DNA from: an uncultured Clostridia bacterium
Lineage (GTDB): Bacteria > Bacillota > Clostridia > TANB77 > CAG-508
Direction of reading: 5' to 3'
Assembly (NCBI GenBank): GCA_934119935.1
Contig: CAKOSX010000001.1
Coordinates: 310,001-374,000, forward strand
Length of the DNA stretch: 64,000 nt
Shown here: positions 27,327-34,809 of the stretch, one piece after another
Layout of the letters: each line of letters begins with the position of its first letter
Numbering within the stretch: the first letter of the stretch is position 1
Notes under the pieces: model-generated
Seen by the model: the letters and a program-made list of their open reading frames with translations, nothing else
What the model was told of the DNA's origin: nothing
The model's database searches: none
Program-made: the position numbers and the translations under genes

Positions 27327-27974
27327 ATGAACAACCACAGAAAAAACCATTCATATAGAATAAAAAACATAATTTTAAATTATATAAAAGAAAATATAAA
27401 AACATATTTAATTCTACTTATAATATTTTTTATAGGGTTAATACTTGGGGTGATATTCGTCGATAATGCGAGTGAACCCCAAGCAAATCAAATAAGCAGT
27501 TACATAAATAACTTTATAAACTCTATAAAAGAAAATTATCAAATTTCAACAAAAGATTTATTAAAAGAAACAGTAATAAACAATGTAAGCATTGCAGTAA
27601 TTTTATGGTTTTTAGGTTCTACAGTTATAGGATTTCCACTGATATATGTAGTTATATGTTACAAAGGATATTGCATAGGGTATACGATATCATCGGTAAT
27701 AGCAACAATAGGAACAGCCAAAGGCATAGTCTTTATACTAGCTACAATGCTATTGCAAAACATAATATACATTCCAGTCATACTGACGTTAGGCGTAAGC
27801 GGAGTAAAACTATATAGGCTTATAATGGAAGACAGAAGAAGAGAAAATATAAAAATACAAATTGCAAAACACACTATATTTTCAATCTTAATGTTAATTC
27901 TGTTAATAATTTCCGCTTTGATAGAAACATATATTTCGGGGAACTTACTAGAAGTGGTGATTAAATACTGCTAA
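27327..27974 (+). CDS. spoIIM: Stage II sporulation protein M
   Basis: SpoIIM works with SpoIID and SpoIIP in peptidoglycan remodelling during engulfment of the forespore. The 215-residue protein has five transmembrane segments (residues ~28-47, ~88-108, ~115-135, ~140-160, ~185-207). The family block is 'YVVICYKGYCIGYTISSVIA', and the external loop follows the first helix ('GVIFVDNASEPQ'). AGGAGGAG precedes the ATG. Confidence 0.88.
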   Translation: MNNHRKNHSYRIKNIILNYIKENIKTYLILLIIFFIGLILGVIFVDNASEPQANQISSYINNFINSIKENYQISTKDLLKETVINNVSIAVILWFLGSTVIGFPLIYVVICYKGYCIGYTISSVIATIGTAKGIVFILATMLLQNIIYIPVILTLGVSGVKLYRLIMEDRRRENIKIQIAKHTIFSILMLILLIISALIETYISGNLLEVVIKYC

Positions 27975-28007
27975 TAAAAAATTATTTCACAATTTTGCTA
28001 AAATGTA

Positions 28008-28036
28008 TTTACAATTTGCAAATATTTTGATATAAC
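28008..28036 (+). promoter_or_regulatory. Promoter of xerD
   Basis: TTTACA and TATAAC separated by 17 bp, 60 bp before the xerD start. Confidence 0.55.
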
Positions 28037-28095
28037 ATGTATAAGTTATGTAAATTAAATTGCACATATAAAATAAATAGAATAGGGGAGCGCAA

Positions 28096-28977
28096 ATGGA
28101 AAAACAAGTTAAACTTTTTTTAGATTTTCTTAAAGATGATAAAAAATTATCAGACAATACACTTCAATCATACAGAAGAGATATAGAGCAATATGAAAAA
28201 TACGTTTCAGAAAATAAAATAAATTATCTAAAAGCAACTGAAGAGACAATACTAGAATATATGGAATATTTAAGAGAAGAAAACAAAAAAGAGTCGACCA
28301 TTTCAAGAAGTTTAGCATCAATAAGATCTTTTTATCAATATTTAATTCGTATAAAAAAGATAAAAAAAGATCCAACGATGACAATAGAATCACCAAAAAT
28401 AAATAAAAGAACACCAAACATATTAACATCAAAGGAAGTTGAATTATTATTAGATCAACCTAAGGATGTTGATTTAAAAGGAACAAGAGATAAGGCAATG
28501 CTTGAATTTGCATATGCAACAGGCATGAGAGTAACAGAAATGATATCGTTAAATATAGATGATGTAAGATTAGATGAAGGATATGTTGTATGCAGAGGCA
28601 GAACAAAATCTAGAAACATTCCTTTAGGTTCAATGTCATTAAAAGCATTAAAAGAATATATTGATGATGCAAGACCATATTTAATAAGAGACGAAGAAGA
28701 AGATGCTTTATTTGTCAATGTTAATGGAACAAGATTAACAAGACAAGGATTCTGGAAAATAGTAAAATACTATAAAGAACAAGCACACATAGAAAAAGAC
28801 ATAACACCACACGTATTAAGACACTCTTTTGCAACACATTTATTACAAAATGGTGCTGACTTAAAAGCAATACAAACAATGCTTGGACACTCTGACATAT
28901 CTTCAACACAAGTATACATGCAATTCCAAGATCCTGGAATAAAAAACGAATATAAAAAAGCTCATCCAAGAGCATAA
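28096..28977 (+). CDS. xerD: Site-specific tyrosine recombinase XerD
   Basis: 293 residues with a SAM-like N-terminal core-binding domain ('FLDFLKDDKKLSDNTLQSYR') and the catalytic domain containing Arg in 'AYATGMRVTEM', 'HVLRHSFATHLLQNG', 'LGHSDISSTQVYM' (Arg-His-x-x-Arg-His-Tyr set complete). It resolves chromosome dimers with XerC. GGGGAGCG precedes the ATG. It lies ~200 bp before the first tRNA-Gly with its repeated 3' end. That is suggestive only, since XerD is housekeeping. Confidence 0.92.
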   Translation: MEKQVKLFLDFLKDDKKLSDNTLQSYRRDIEQYEKYVSENKINYLKATEETILEYMEYLREENKKESTISRSLASIRSFYQYLIRIKKIKKDPTMTIESPKINKRTPNILTSKEVELLLDQPKDVDLKGTRDKAMLEFAYATGMRVTEMISLNIDDVRLDEGYVVCRGRTKSRNIPLGSMSLKALKEYIDDARPYLIRDEEEDALFVNVNGTRLTRQGFWKIVKYYKEQAHIEKDITPHVLRHSFATHLLQNGADLKAIQTMLGHSDISSTQVYMQFQDPGIKNEYKKAHPRA

Positions 28978-28997
28978 CATAAAAAAATGAAGATTTT

Positions 28998-29040
28998 ACT
29001 CAAGATTCCTCGTCCAATAGGGACGGGGGATTTTGGGCGA
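28998..29040. repeat. GGGACGG/GGGCGA hairpin after xerD
   Basis: CCTCGTCC pairs with GGGACGGGG around AATA, followed by GATTTTGGGCGA. It is related to the hairpins at 18.25 and 19.55 kb and may end the xerD transcript. Confidence 0.45.
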
Positions 29041-29123
29041 AAACTAAATATGATTGTAAAATTAGTTACTATACTAACATGTGGCTAAACAAGAAAAAAA
29101 TTTAAAAAATTTAAAAATTAGTA

Positions 29124-29152
29124 TTGACAAAAATATTAACCTATGGTATTAT
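29124..29152 (+). promoter_or_regulatory. Promoter of tRNA-Gly(TCC)
   Basis: Consensus TTGACA and TATTAT separated by 17 bp, 29 bp before the tRNA. Confidence 0.75.
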
Positions 29153-29181
29153 AATAACTGTCGTTAGGAAATACATAAAAT

Positions 29182-29255
<74 letters not shown>

Positions 29256-29269
29256 TAGCAAAATAAAAT

Positions 29270-29294
29270 AGAGTCTCATAAGACTCTGTTTTTT
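29270..29294 (+). terminator. Terminator of tRNA-Gly(TCC)
   Basis: AGAGTCT and AGACTCT around CATA, then GTTTTTT. Confidence 0.8.
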
Positions 29295-29302
29295 CGTATA
29301 AA

Positions 29303-29383
29303 GGGAATCGAAAAGGAGGAATAGAAATTAGTCCAGTGGACTAATTTCCCGACGCGGCTCGGCGATTCCCGCTACCTGCTCCA
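29303..29383 (+). repeat. tRNA-3'-end-copy element, copy 1
   Basis: 81 bp. GGGAATCG (29303-29310) is complementary to CGATTCCC (29363-29370), which begins an exact 21-nt copy of the tRNA-Gly 3' end (T-loop to CCA). Between them lie AAAAGGAGGA, a perfect 10-bp hairpin (29325-29347, loop AGT) and CCCGACGCGGCTCGG. The layout is shared with copies at 30889, 31025 and 53113. It lies after the tRNA terminator and has no visible promoter, so a DNA-level role and a read-through RNA role are both open. Confidence 0.85.
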
Positions 29384-29391
29384 AGATTGCG

Positions 29392-29435
29392 AACCCATAT
29401 TGATATAGAGATATTTCAATATGGTGTTCTTTTTT
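29392..29435 (+). terminator. Hairpin terminator after element copy 1
   Basis: CCATATTGA pairs with TCAATATGG, followed by TGTTCTTTTTTT. Confidence 0.7.
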
Positions 29436-29508
29436 TGTTAAAAGTAATAGTGCTAATAAATGTTTTTATTAGCTTTAGATAATGCATACGTATTAAAGTT
29501 ATTCTAAA

Positions 29509-29549
29509 CACAAGGGGGTACCAGGAAATTCCTGATACCTCCATTGTGT
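29509..29549 (-). terminator. Terminator of the Cys-rich gene
   Basis: ACACAA...GGTA.CAGGA pairs with TCCTG.TACC...TTGTGT around AAT, directly after the stop codon on the minus strand. Confidence 0.7.
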
Positions 29550-29551
29550 TG

Positions 29552-29866
29552 TTAATAACAACGAATATGCTCAGAGCAATTGTTGCACCCTAAAGCGCAA
29601 CCAACACTTTCTTTTTGCAAAATTTCCAGACTGCATCTTTCGTTGGAAGCCTTTGATTCCTGACAGCTTCTGCAACGACATTTTTCTTTGCAGTAGCACA
29701 GTTTACCTTCGGACAGAACCTGTTTTTTACACTGTTCTACAGCGCTTTCGGTATTACATGTGGGAAGAGAATAGTGCTGCTCGGAAATGCTGCTCTTAGG
29801 TGTTTTTTCCGGATTTTTCCGGGTTCCTACCTGTTGAACTTTGTTACGTTTTTTGTGCATAGACAT
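29552..29866 (-). CDS. Cys-rich small protein (accessory cassette gene)
   Basis: 104 residues: a basic, Ser/Lys-rich first half ('MSMHKKRNKVQQVGTRKN') and a Cys-rich second half with about 14 cysteines in closely spaced pairs ('CYCKEKCRCRSCQ', 'CALGCNNCSEHIRC'), likely metal-binding or disulfide-bonded. No signal peptide is seen. AGGAGGCTT precedes the ATG. It has its own promoter (29949-29977) and terminator, and base and codon use are richer in G and C than in xerD beside it. No family recognised; it is inferred to be an accessory gene at the tRNA-Gly locus. Confidence 0.65.
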   Translation of the reverse strand: MSMHKKRNKVQQVGTRKNPEKTPKSSISEQHYSLPTCNTESAVEQCKKQVLSEGKLCYCKEKCRCRSCQESKASNERCSLEILQKESVGCALGCNNCSEHIRCY

Positions 29867-29948
29867 TGTTAAGCCTCCTTAAAAATTATTTTTTGGATGT
29901 CTAGCTAAAAATGCCACATTAAGAGTATTGGCAAAAATTAACGGAATA

Positions 29949-29977
29949 ATTGTATCACAGTTTTATGCCAAAATCAA
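29949..29977 (-). promoter_or_regulatory. Promoter of the Cys-rich cassette gene
   Basis: On the minus strand TTGATT and TACAAT separated by 17 bp. Confidence 0.6.
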
Positions 29978-30030
29978 TATGCGAAAGTTATAGCAGGTAA
30001 ATAATAAGGAAAATTAGAATAGAATAACAA

Positions 30031-30061
30031 AAAGCGCAACTGCGTTACACAGTTGCGCTTT
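30031..30061 (-). terminator. Terminator of the 30.1-kb cassette gene
   Basis: AAAGCGCAACT pairs with AGTTGCGCTTT, with T5 following on the minus strand. Confidence 0.8.
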
Positions 30062-30092
30062 TGCTTGTCCAAAGTATTGTTTACTTGGGCAC

Positions 30093-30554
30093 TTACTTCG
30101 CGGCGATATACATCTCCGTGAAGAGAAGGTTGCTCCGCAGCCAGACGACATAATTGTCGTCCTGCAGGAGGTGGATGCCCTTGTCGGCATCCTTTTTCAG
30201 CATATAGCTGTTGTCTGCCGTCACCCCCACATAGGGGATTTCAGAAGGAGCGTTCATATCATGCACCAAAATCACACGACCGGTGTCGTGGATCGGTTCA
30301 TTGCTTACCATCTTATTCAGAAGATAGGCAAGCTTCATACCGAGATCCCCGGTGCTTAGCAGAACAGCGCTGATATAGCAACCGCCCTCGTGAACCTCGT
30401 TAGGTGCGTACCGCATATAGCGTGCACGTTTTCCAAACACTTCAAGGACTTCAGCTGCATTGTCTGCGACTTCTTCAGGAAAATTCTGAGTGAAACCCAT
30501 AATTTCCCGTTCGGGGCAAATGTCTGCTTTTGCAGACGTTTTGAATTTTGTCAT
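30093..30554 (-). CDS. Hypothetical soluble protein (accessory cassette gene)
   Basis: 153 residues, no membrane segment or signal peptide. It begins 'MTKFKTSAKADICPEREIMG'; mixed alpha/beta with 'HEGGCYISAVLLSTGDLGMK' and 'GRVILVHDMNAPSEIPYVGV'. I recognise no family. AAGGAGGTC sits ~8 nt before the ATG. The gene has a strong promoter (30632-30660) overlapping a palindrome, and a strong terminator. G and C are much more frequent than in the flanking AT-rich genes, and codons such as CTG, GTC and CGC are common, suggesting recent transfer. Confidence 0.65.
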   Translation of the reverse strand: MTKFKTSAKADICPEREIMGFTQNFPEEVADNAAEVLEVFGKRARYMRYAPNEVHEGGCYISAVLLSTGDLGMKLAYLLNKMVSNEPIHDTGRVILVHDMNAPSEIPYVGVTADNSYMLKKDADKGIHLLQDDNYVVWLRSNLLFTEMYIAAK

Positions 30555-30631
30555 TTTTTTTGACCTCCTTGTGGTCTTTTTTGTGTGTTATACGGAGCAA
30601 ACTTCTTGAAATAATAATGTTTGCAAATTTT

Positions 30632-30660
30632 AGTATACCACACTTTACATAAAATGTAAA
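30632..30660 (-). promoter_or_regulatory. Promoter with embedded palindrome, 30.1-kb cassette gene
   Basis: On the minus strand TTTACA-17-TATACT. The -35 box lies in the palindrome CTTTACAT-AAA-ATGTAAAG (30643-30661), a possible operator. The spacer word TTATGTAAA is shared with the promoters at 31112 and 46148. Confidence 0.7.
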
Positions 30661-30717
30661 GCACTGCAAATAAAAACGGTGTATAATGGTAAATTTGTAT
30701 GTTTAAATAAAAAATAC

Positions 30718-30745
30718 TTGCAAAAATTTATTAAAGTGATAAAAT
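30718..30745 (+). promoter_or_regulatory. Possible promoter of tRNA-Gly(CCC)
   Basis: TTGCAA and TAAAAT, 16-bp spacer, 15 bp before the tRNA. Confidence 0.45.
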
Positions 30746-30760
30746 ATAGACATGAAAAAT

Positions 30761-30834
30761 GCAGATGTAGTTTAGTGGTAGAACTTTGCCTTCCCAAGGC
30801 AATAGTGTGGGTTCGATTCCCATCATCTGCTCCA
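30761..30834 (+). tRNA. tRNA-Gly, anticodon CCC
   Basis: 74 nt with encoded CCA. Acceptor GCAGATG/CATCTGC; anticodon stem TTGCC/GGCAA enclosing TTCCCAA; T-arm with TTCGATT. Its last 21 nt recur exactly at 30949-30969. Confidence 0.95.
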
Positions 30835-30846
30835 GAATGAAAAGAG

Positions 30847-30880
30847 AAATTGGAGTTTTATATAACTTTAATTTTTTTCT
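30847..30880 (+). terminator. Terminator of tRNA-Gly(CCC)
   Basis: AAATTGGAGTT pairs with AACTTTAATTT (G-U allowed), followed by T-rich sequence. Confidence 0.65.
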
Positions 30881-30888
30881 TTTTATAA

Positions 30889-30969
30889 GGGAATCGAAAA
30901 GGAGGAGCAGAAATTAGTCCTGAGGACTAATTTCCCGACGCGGCTCGACGATTCCCATCATCTGCTCCA
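30889..30969 (+). repeat. tRNA-3'-end-copy element, copy 2
   Basis: 81 bp, nearly identical to copy 1 in its core, but its 3' repeat matches tRNA-Gly(CCC), not tRNA-Gly(TCC). P1 is GGGAATCG/CGATTCCC; AAAAGGAGGA at 30897-30906; hairpin 30911-30933 with loop TGA; CCCGACGCGGCTCGA follows. Confidence 0.85.
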
Positions 30970-30980
30970 TAAAGTAAAAG

Positions 30981-31014
30981 AAAAATTAGAGCTTTTTTAA
31001 AACTTTAATTTTTT
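30981..31014 (+). terminator. Hairpin after element copy 2
   Basis: AAAATTAGAGCTT pairs with AAACTTTAATTTT. It is clearly related to the terminator behind the tRNA itself (30847-30880), so the terminator is part of the repeated unit. Confidence 0.55.
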
Positions 31015-31024
31015 ATTTTTTTGA

Positions 31025-31105
31025 GGCAATCGAAAAGGTGTAATAGAAATTAGTTTGGAAAATTAAATTTTCGATGTGGCTTGGCGATTTTCATAGCATA
31101 TTCTA
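31025..31105 (+). repeat. tRNA-3'-end-copy element, decayed copy 3
   Basis: Again 81 bp. The order is kept (GGCAATCG, AAAAGGTGTAATAGAAATTAG, CGATGTGGCTTGG, then a CGATT-initiated 21-nt stretch), but only about 12 of 21 positions still match the tRNA 3' end and the hairpin has lost pairs. It is the outermost and apparently oldest unit. Confidence 0.75.
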
Positions 31106-31111
31106 TAATAT

Positions 31112-31140
31112 TTGACATTTTATGTAAAGCGTAGTATAAT
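31112..31140 (+). promoter_or_regulatory. Consensus promoter of the DUF1874 cassette gene
   Basis: TTGACA-17-TATAAT. The spacer begins TTTTATGTAAAG, as in the minus-strand promoter at 30632. The leader begins near AGTCCG and folds into CTCG...CGAG and CCTC...GAGG pairs before the ribosome site. Confidence 0.8.
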
Positions 31141-31218
31141 ATAAATAGTCCGAAAATTTTTTTTGTGAAACTCGGTAAGTCCTCCGAATTGAGAGGCACG
31201 AGAAAAGGAGAGAGTATT

Positions 31219-31626
31219 ATGGCACACATTCTCGTAAACGCGTTCGCATTATCGATGCTTCCTCTGGAGGCTATGAATTTTGTTCGGGTGAAGAAGATCA
31301 ACCCGAATGAAGTTCCGGCAGACGTTGAATCTGCCATCGGCCATACGGACACTGCGAAAGTGGTGTCTGGCATCTTGGGTTTCGAGGTGAAGCCTAACCG
31401 GGTTAGCATTAAGCTGACCGAGAGCGACGTCTTGTACGTTGCTCAGTACACTGGGCCGAGGCTGCCGGAGGGTGCAACCACCTTGCCGGAAGGCGCAAGC
31501 CTCGAGTTCTTCGAGGTCACCTTCCACAAGGAAGGATGCCGTGGATGCCATGGCTACGATTCTGGCACTTGCCAGAATTGTATCTTCAGCTTCTGGCTGA
31601 GCGGCGCTCCCATCATGGAGCGATAA
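31219..31626 (+). CDS. DUF1874/AcrIII-1-type ring nuclease homologue with C-terminal Cys4 motif
   Basis: Start at ATG 31219 with AAAAGGAGAG upstream; 135 residues. Residues 1-~100 match the STIV B116/SIRV gp29 (DUF1874) pattern: 'ILVNAFALSML', 'SAIGHTDTAKVVSGILG', 'KPNRVSIKL', 'YTGPRLPEGA', 'LEFFEVTF'. His42 in 'AIGH' would be the catalytic His of AcrIII-1, which degrades cyclic tetra-adenylate and so blocks type III CRISPR signalling; Arg81 and Glu84 line up with its Arg and Glu. The C-terminal CxxC-x8-CxxC extension is additional. GC is far above the surroundings (line 31441-31500 is 41/60 G+C). It could be a viral anti-CRISPR or a host ring nuclease (Crn2). Confidence 0.8.
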   Translation: MAHILVNAFALSMLPLEAMNFVRVKKINPNEVPADVESAIGHTDTAKVVSGILGFEVKPNRVSIKLTESDVLYVAQYTGPRLPEGATTLPEGASLEFFEVTFHKEGCRGCHGYDSGTCQNCIFSFWLSGAPIMER

Positions 31627-31635
31627 TATCTCCTA

Positions 31636-31686
31636 AACACTCTGTCTCTTGTTGCAATGCAACTTGAGGCAGGGTGTTTTTTTATT
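31636..31686 (+). terminator. Terminator of the DUF1874 cassette gene
   Basis: AACACTCTGTCTC pairs with GAGGCAGGGTGTT (two G-U), with inner GTTGCA/TGCAAC, then T7. Confidence 0.85.
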
Positions 31687-31709
31687 CTGTAAAGAGTTCT
31701 TAAAAACTA

Positions 31710-31738
31710 TTGAAAATTTCCCCATATTTTGATATAAA
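31710..31738 (+). promoter_or_regulatory. Promoter of the membrane glycosyltransferase gene
   Basis: TTGAAA and TATAAA separated by 17 bp. Confidence 0.6.
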
Positions 31739-31765
31739 TATAAAAAACAAACAGGGGAGAATATC

Positions 31766-33289
31766 GTGAAAAAATTAATTCAAATTTTAGGAATAGTCGT
31801 ACTAGCAATAGTAGTAATTTTAAATATAGTTTATACGGCGGACATGAATTCTGGAGAGCAAATCTCAATCAATTTTAACAGCTTTATTTATATAATAGGA
31901 CTTATTATAACGGCAATTTTAATTTATTTTATAACTGAAGTAATAAATAAACATTTATATAATGGAATAAATGAAGAGAAAAAACGCAAATTGCGCAAAT
32001 GGATGGTCGCAATTGCTATTGTTTTATATTTGATTTTTAATGTAGTGTGGCTAATTTTCGTAAGACCAGGAATAGTAGCAGATTCTATACATGTTTTAAA
32101 TTTGGCACAAACATATTACGAGAACAATCCAGATAGATACTTACCAAATTTGACATATGCAGGAATACCACTAATTCAATATATGCAAGCGTATCCACAC
32201 CAAATTACGTTGGCATTTGTTTATAACATGTTATTTAGTATATTACATTGTGACCTGATAATTTTACCAAGAATATTTAATGTATTCTTTAATTTGTTAA
32301 TTATTTTGGCATTATATAAAATAACAAAACAATTAGCGAAAAATTATAAAACGAATAATACGAGAATGTTTATATTAATTCTAACATTCTTTACAATACC
32401 AATGCTTGCAACATTTATGTATGGGGATATTCCAGCGCTTTCATTAAGTTTGTTTTCTGTATATTTTATGATGAAATTCACAGATACAAAACAGGTTAGA
32501 TATGGAGTTTTTGCTTCAATTCTTACGATGATAGCATATTTGATGAGAATGAATACGCTAATATTCGTAATTGCAACTGTAATTTATTTGGTATTAAATA
32601 TATTCAAAGACTTTAAAGCAAAAGCTGTAAAAGAAAAGTTAATAAATGTTGCTGTAATTGCAATGTTTTTAGTATTAACATTTGTACCATCATCACTTGT
32701 AAAAACATATTATTTTAGTAAATACAACCTAGAAAAAGGCAAAACATATCCAAGTATTAGTTATATTTTAATGGCTATGGAAGAGGGACCTAGAGCAAAT
32801 GGATGGTATAATGAATCGATTGCAGAACCTGCATTAAGAAGCTTGAAAACAGGTGAGAATATTTCTGATGAATACAAAGAAAAAATAAAGGATAGATTAG
32901 AATATTTTGCAAAACACCCTGCTTACACAGTAGATTTTTACAGACAAAAGCTTACGACTACTTGGGCAGAAAGTACATATTCTACAATGTTTAACAATGG
33001 AATAACAGAAGAGAGTAATCTAAGCTGGATAAAGAGTCCTTTAACATTCTATCAGAAAGCTTGGATAATACTAACTTTCACATTGGTGATAATAGTGCTA
33101 ATTCAAAATAGAAAAAATTTAACAATAGAACTAATATTCTTGGTAACAATATTCTTAGGAGGATTTTGTTTCCATATATTATGGGAGGCAAAATCTAGGT
33201 ACATAATTCCTTATATAGTAGCATTAATACCGGTCGCAAGCATTATGCTAAACATAAAACCTTTGAAAATAAAGAAGCTGAATCCTTGA
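31766..33289 (+). CDS. GT-C-type membrane glycosyltransferase
   Basis: GTG start after GGGGAGAAT. 507 residues with ~11-12 transmembrane helices and one large external loop between helices 1 and 2-4 ('FVRPGIVADSIHVLNLAQ' carries an acidic residue in the expected catalytic position), plus a C-terminal loop 'ESTYSTMFNNGITEES'. This resembles GT39/ArnT-like enzymes that take sugars from polyprenyl phosphate. The acceptor is unknown. The flippase follows after 57 bp, so the pair probably acts in surface polysaccharide or glycolipid assembly. Confidence 0.65.
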   Translation: MKKLIQILGIVVLAIVVILNIVYTADMNSGEQISINFNSFIYIIGLIITAILIYFITEVINKHLYNGINEEKKRKLRKWMVAIAIVLYLIFNVVWLIFVRPGIVADSIHVLNLAQTYYENNPDRYLPNLTYAGIPLIQYMQAYPHQITLAFVYNMLFSILHCDLIILPRIFNVFFNLLIILALYKITKQLAKNYKTNNTRMFILILTFFTIPMLATFMYGDIPALSLSLFSVYFMMKFTDTKQVRYGVFASILTMIAYLMRMNTLIFVIATVIYLVLNIFKDFKAKAVKEKLINVAVIAMFLVLTFVPSSLVKTYYFSKYNLEKGKTYPSISYILMAMEEGPRANGWYNESIAEPALRSLKTGENISDEYKEKIKDRLEYFAKHPAYTVDFYRQKLTTTWAESTYSTMFNNGITEESNLSWIKSPLTFYQKAWIILTFTLVIIVLIQNRKNLTIELIFLVTIFLGGFCFHILWEAKSRYIIPYIVALIPVASIMLNIKPLKIKKLNP

Positions 33290-33346
33290 CATACACCGAT
33301 TGTATGATAAAATATTAAAGGAAAATTTATAAATTGGAAGTGCAAA

Positions 33347-34744
33347 ATGAATCAAAAGAAACAATTATTAGTTAACACTATAATAATAGCAATAGGCAAG
33401 CTAAGCACACAAGTTGTGTCTTTCTTGCTTTTGCCTCTATATACATCAAAATTAAGCCCGGCAGAATATGGAACATATGACTTCTTGGTAACTCTATCAA
33501 CATTTTTGTTGCCAATAATAACATTGCTTATGGAAGAGTCTATGTTTAGATTTTTGATCGATGCTAATGACTTAAAGAGTAAAAAAAGAGTTATAACGGC
33601 TACAATTGCATACACTTTAGTTGGAACTATTATATTTACTGCCATTGCTGGAATAGTTATGGGAGTAATGCATTACGAATATACATTTGTATTTATATTG
33701 TTTATAATTTCAAATATCTTATTGGGATTGAGCAATGCCTTGGCTAGAGGAACCGGAAAGATAAAATTATATTCTTTCTCAAACTTTATATTGGGAGCCT
33801 CTACAATCGTATTAAACATAATATTCATAGTAAGCTTAAAACTTGGCGTTAGTGGACTTTTATGGGCAAATACAGTCGCAAACAGTGCAACAGCAATAAT
33901 AATTTTATTAAAATTACATTTACCACAGTTCGTAAGCAGAAAAGACTTTCATAAGTCTACTTTAAGAGAAATGCTTAGATATTCAGTACCACTTGTACCA
34001 AACAATTTATCTTGGATAATCATAAGCTTATCAGATAGACTTATGCTTACAGCAATGAGTGGTACAGAAGCAAATGGAATTTATTCTATTGCAAATAAAT
34101 TTCCAAATATAATTTATACATGTTATGGATTTTTTTCTACTGCATGGAAAGAATCGGCTGCAAAAATATTAAAAGATGATAACAAAGTAAAATATTATAA
34201 TAGCATTTATAAAGATATAAAATTCTTTTTAAAGGCAATCGTATTAGGACTAATCGCAATAATGCCATTCGTATTTTCGCTATTTGTAGACGAAAGCTAT
34301 AACGATGCATATATGTACATTCCAATCCTTGTAATATCAATTTATTACACAAACATGTCAAACTTCTATGGGGGAATATTTACAGCATATAAAAATACTA
34401 AAATAATGGGCTCAACAACAGTTGCGGCAGCAATTATCAACATAGTAATAAACATAATATTCATACCAAAATTCGGAATATATGCAGCATCATTTTCAAC
34501 ATTAATTTCAAATTTGATTGTATTTTTATACAGAAGATACAAATTAAAAGAATACATAGTTTTAAAAGAAAAATTTAACTATGTGTTTTGGATATTGCTA
34601 GTAGCAACACTAATCACATATTACAAAAACAATCTAATTGCAAACATAATAATGTTTATAATAGTGCTTGCGTACTGTATATTTACAAATATGGGATTCT
34701 TAAAGAAAATAGCAGAACCAGTAATAAATAAATTTAAGAAATAA
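33347..34744 (+). CDS. Polysaccharide flippase (Wzx/MurJ-like, MOP superfamily)
   Basis: 465 residues with 12-14 transmembrane helices. It opens 'NTIIIAIGKLSTQVVSFLLL' and continues 'PLYTSKLSPAEYGTYDFLV', the hallmark of the polysaccharide-biosynthesis flippase family; 'RYSVPLVPNNLSWIIISLSDR' is in the second half (quoted in part). It would flip undecaprenyl-linked oligosaccharide across the membrane. It pairs with the preceding membrane glycosyltransferase. The ribosome site is weak (GGAAGTG). Confidence 0.85.
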   Translation: MNQKKQLLVNTIIIAIGKLSTQVVSFLLLPLYTSKLSPAEYGTYDFLVTLSTFLLPIITLLMEESMFRFLIDANDLKSKKRVITATIAYTLVGTIIFTAIAGIVMGVMHYEYTFVFILFIISNILLGLSNALARGTGKIKLYSFSNFILGASTIVLNIIFIVSLKLGVSGLLWANTVANSATAIIILLKLHLPQFVSRKDFHKSTLREMLRYSVPLVPNNLSWIIISLSDRLMLTAMSGTEANGIYSIANKFPNIIYTCYGFFSTAWKESAAKILKDDNKVKYYNSIYKDIKFFLKAIVLGLIAIMPFVFSLFVDESYNDAYMYIPILVISIYYTNMSNFYGGIFTAYKNTKIMGSTTVAAAIINIVINIIFIPKFGIYAASFSTLISNLIVFLYRRYKLKEYIVLKEKFNYVFWILLVATLITYYKNNLIANIIMFIIVLAYCIFTNMGFLKKIAEPVINKFKK

Positions 34745-34809
34745 GGAATATATCTATAATAAGTGAACTTCTTTGGAAAAGAAAACACTTAGAAGGAGGA
34801 CGCAAAAAT

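Noticed and set aside
29300..29390. Reading the element as a second tRNA gene or a group I intron
   Set aside because: Only the 3' part of a tRNA is present, the acceptor 5' strand and D-arm are missing, and the real tRNA upstream is intact.
31150..31218. T-box or tracrRNA-like leader before the DUF1874 gene
   Set aside because: No specifier loop, no T-box AGGGTGGNACCGCG-type sequence and no CRISPR repeats; it is only a short hairpin leader.
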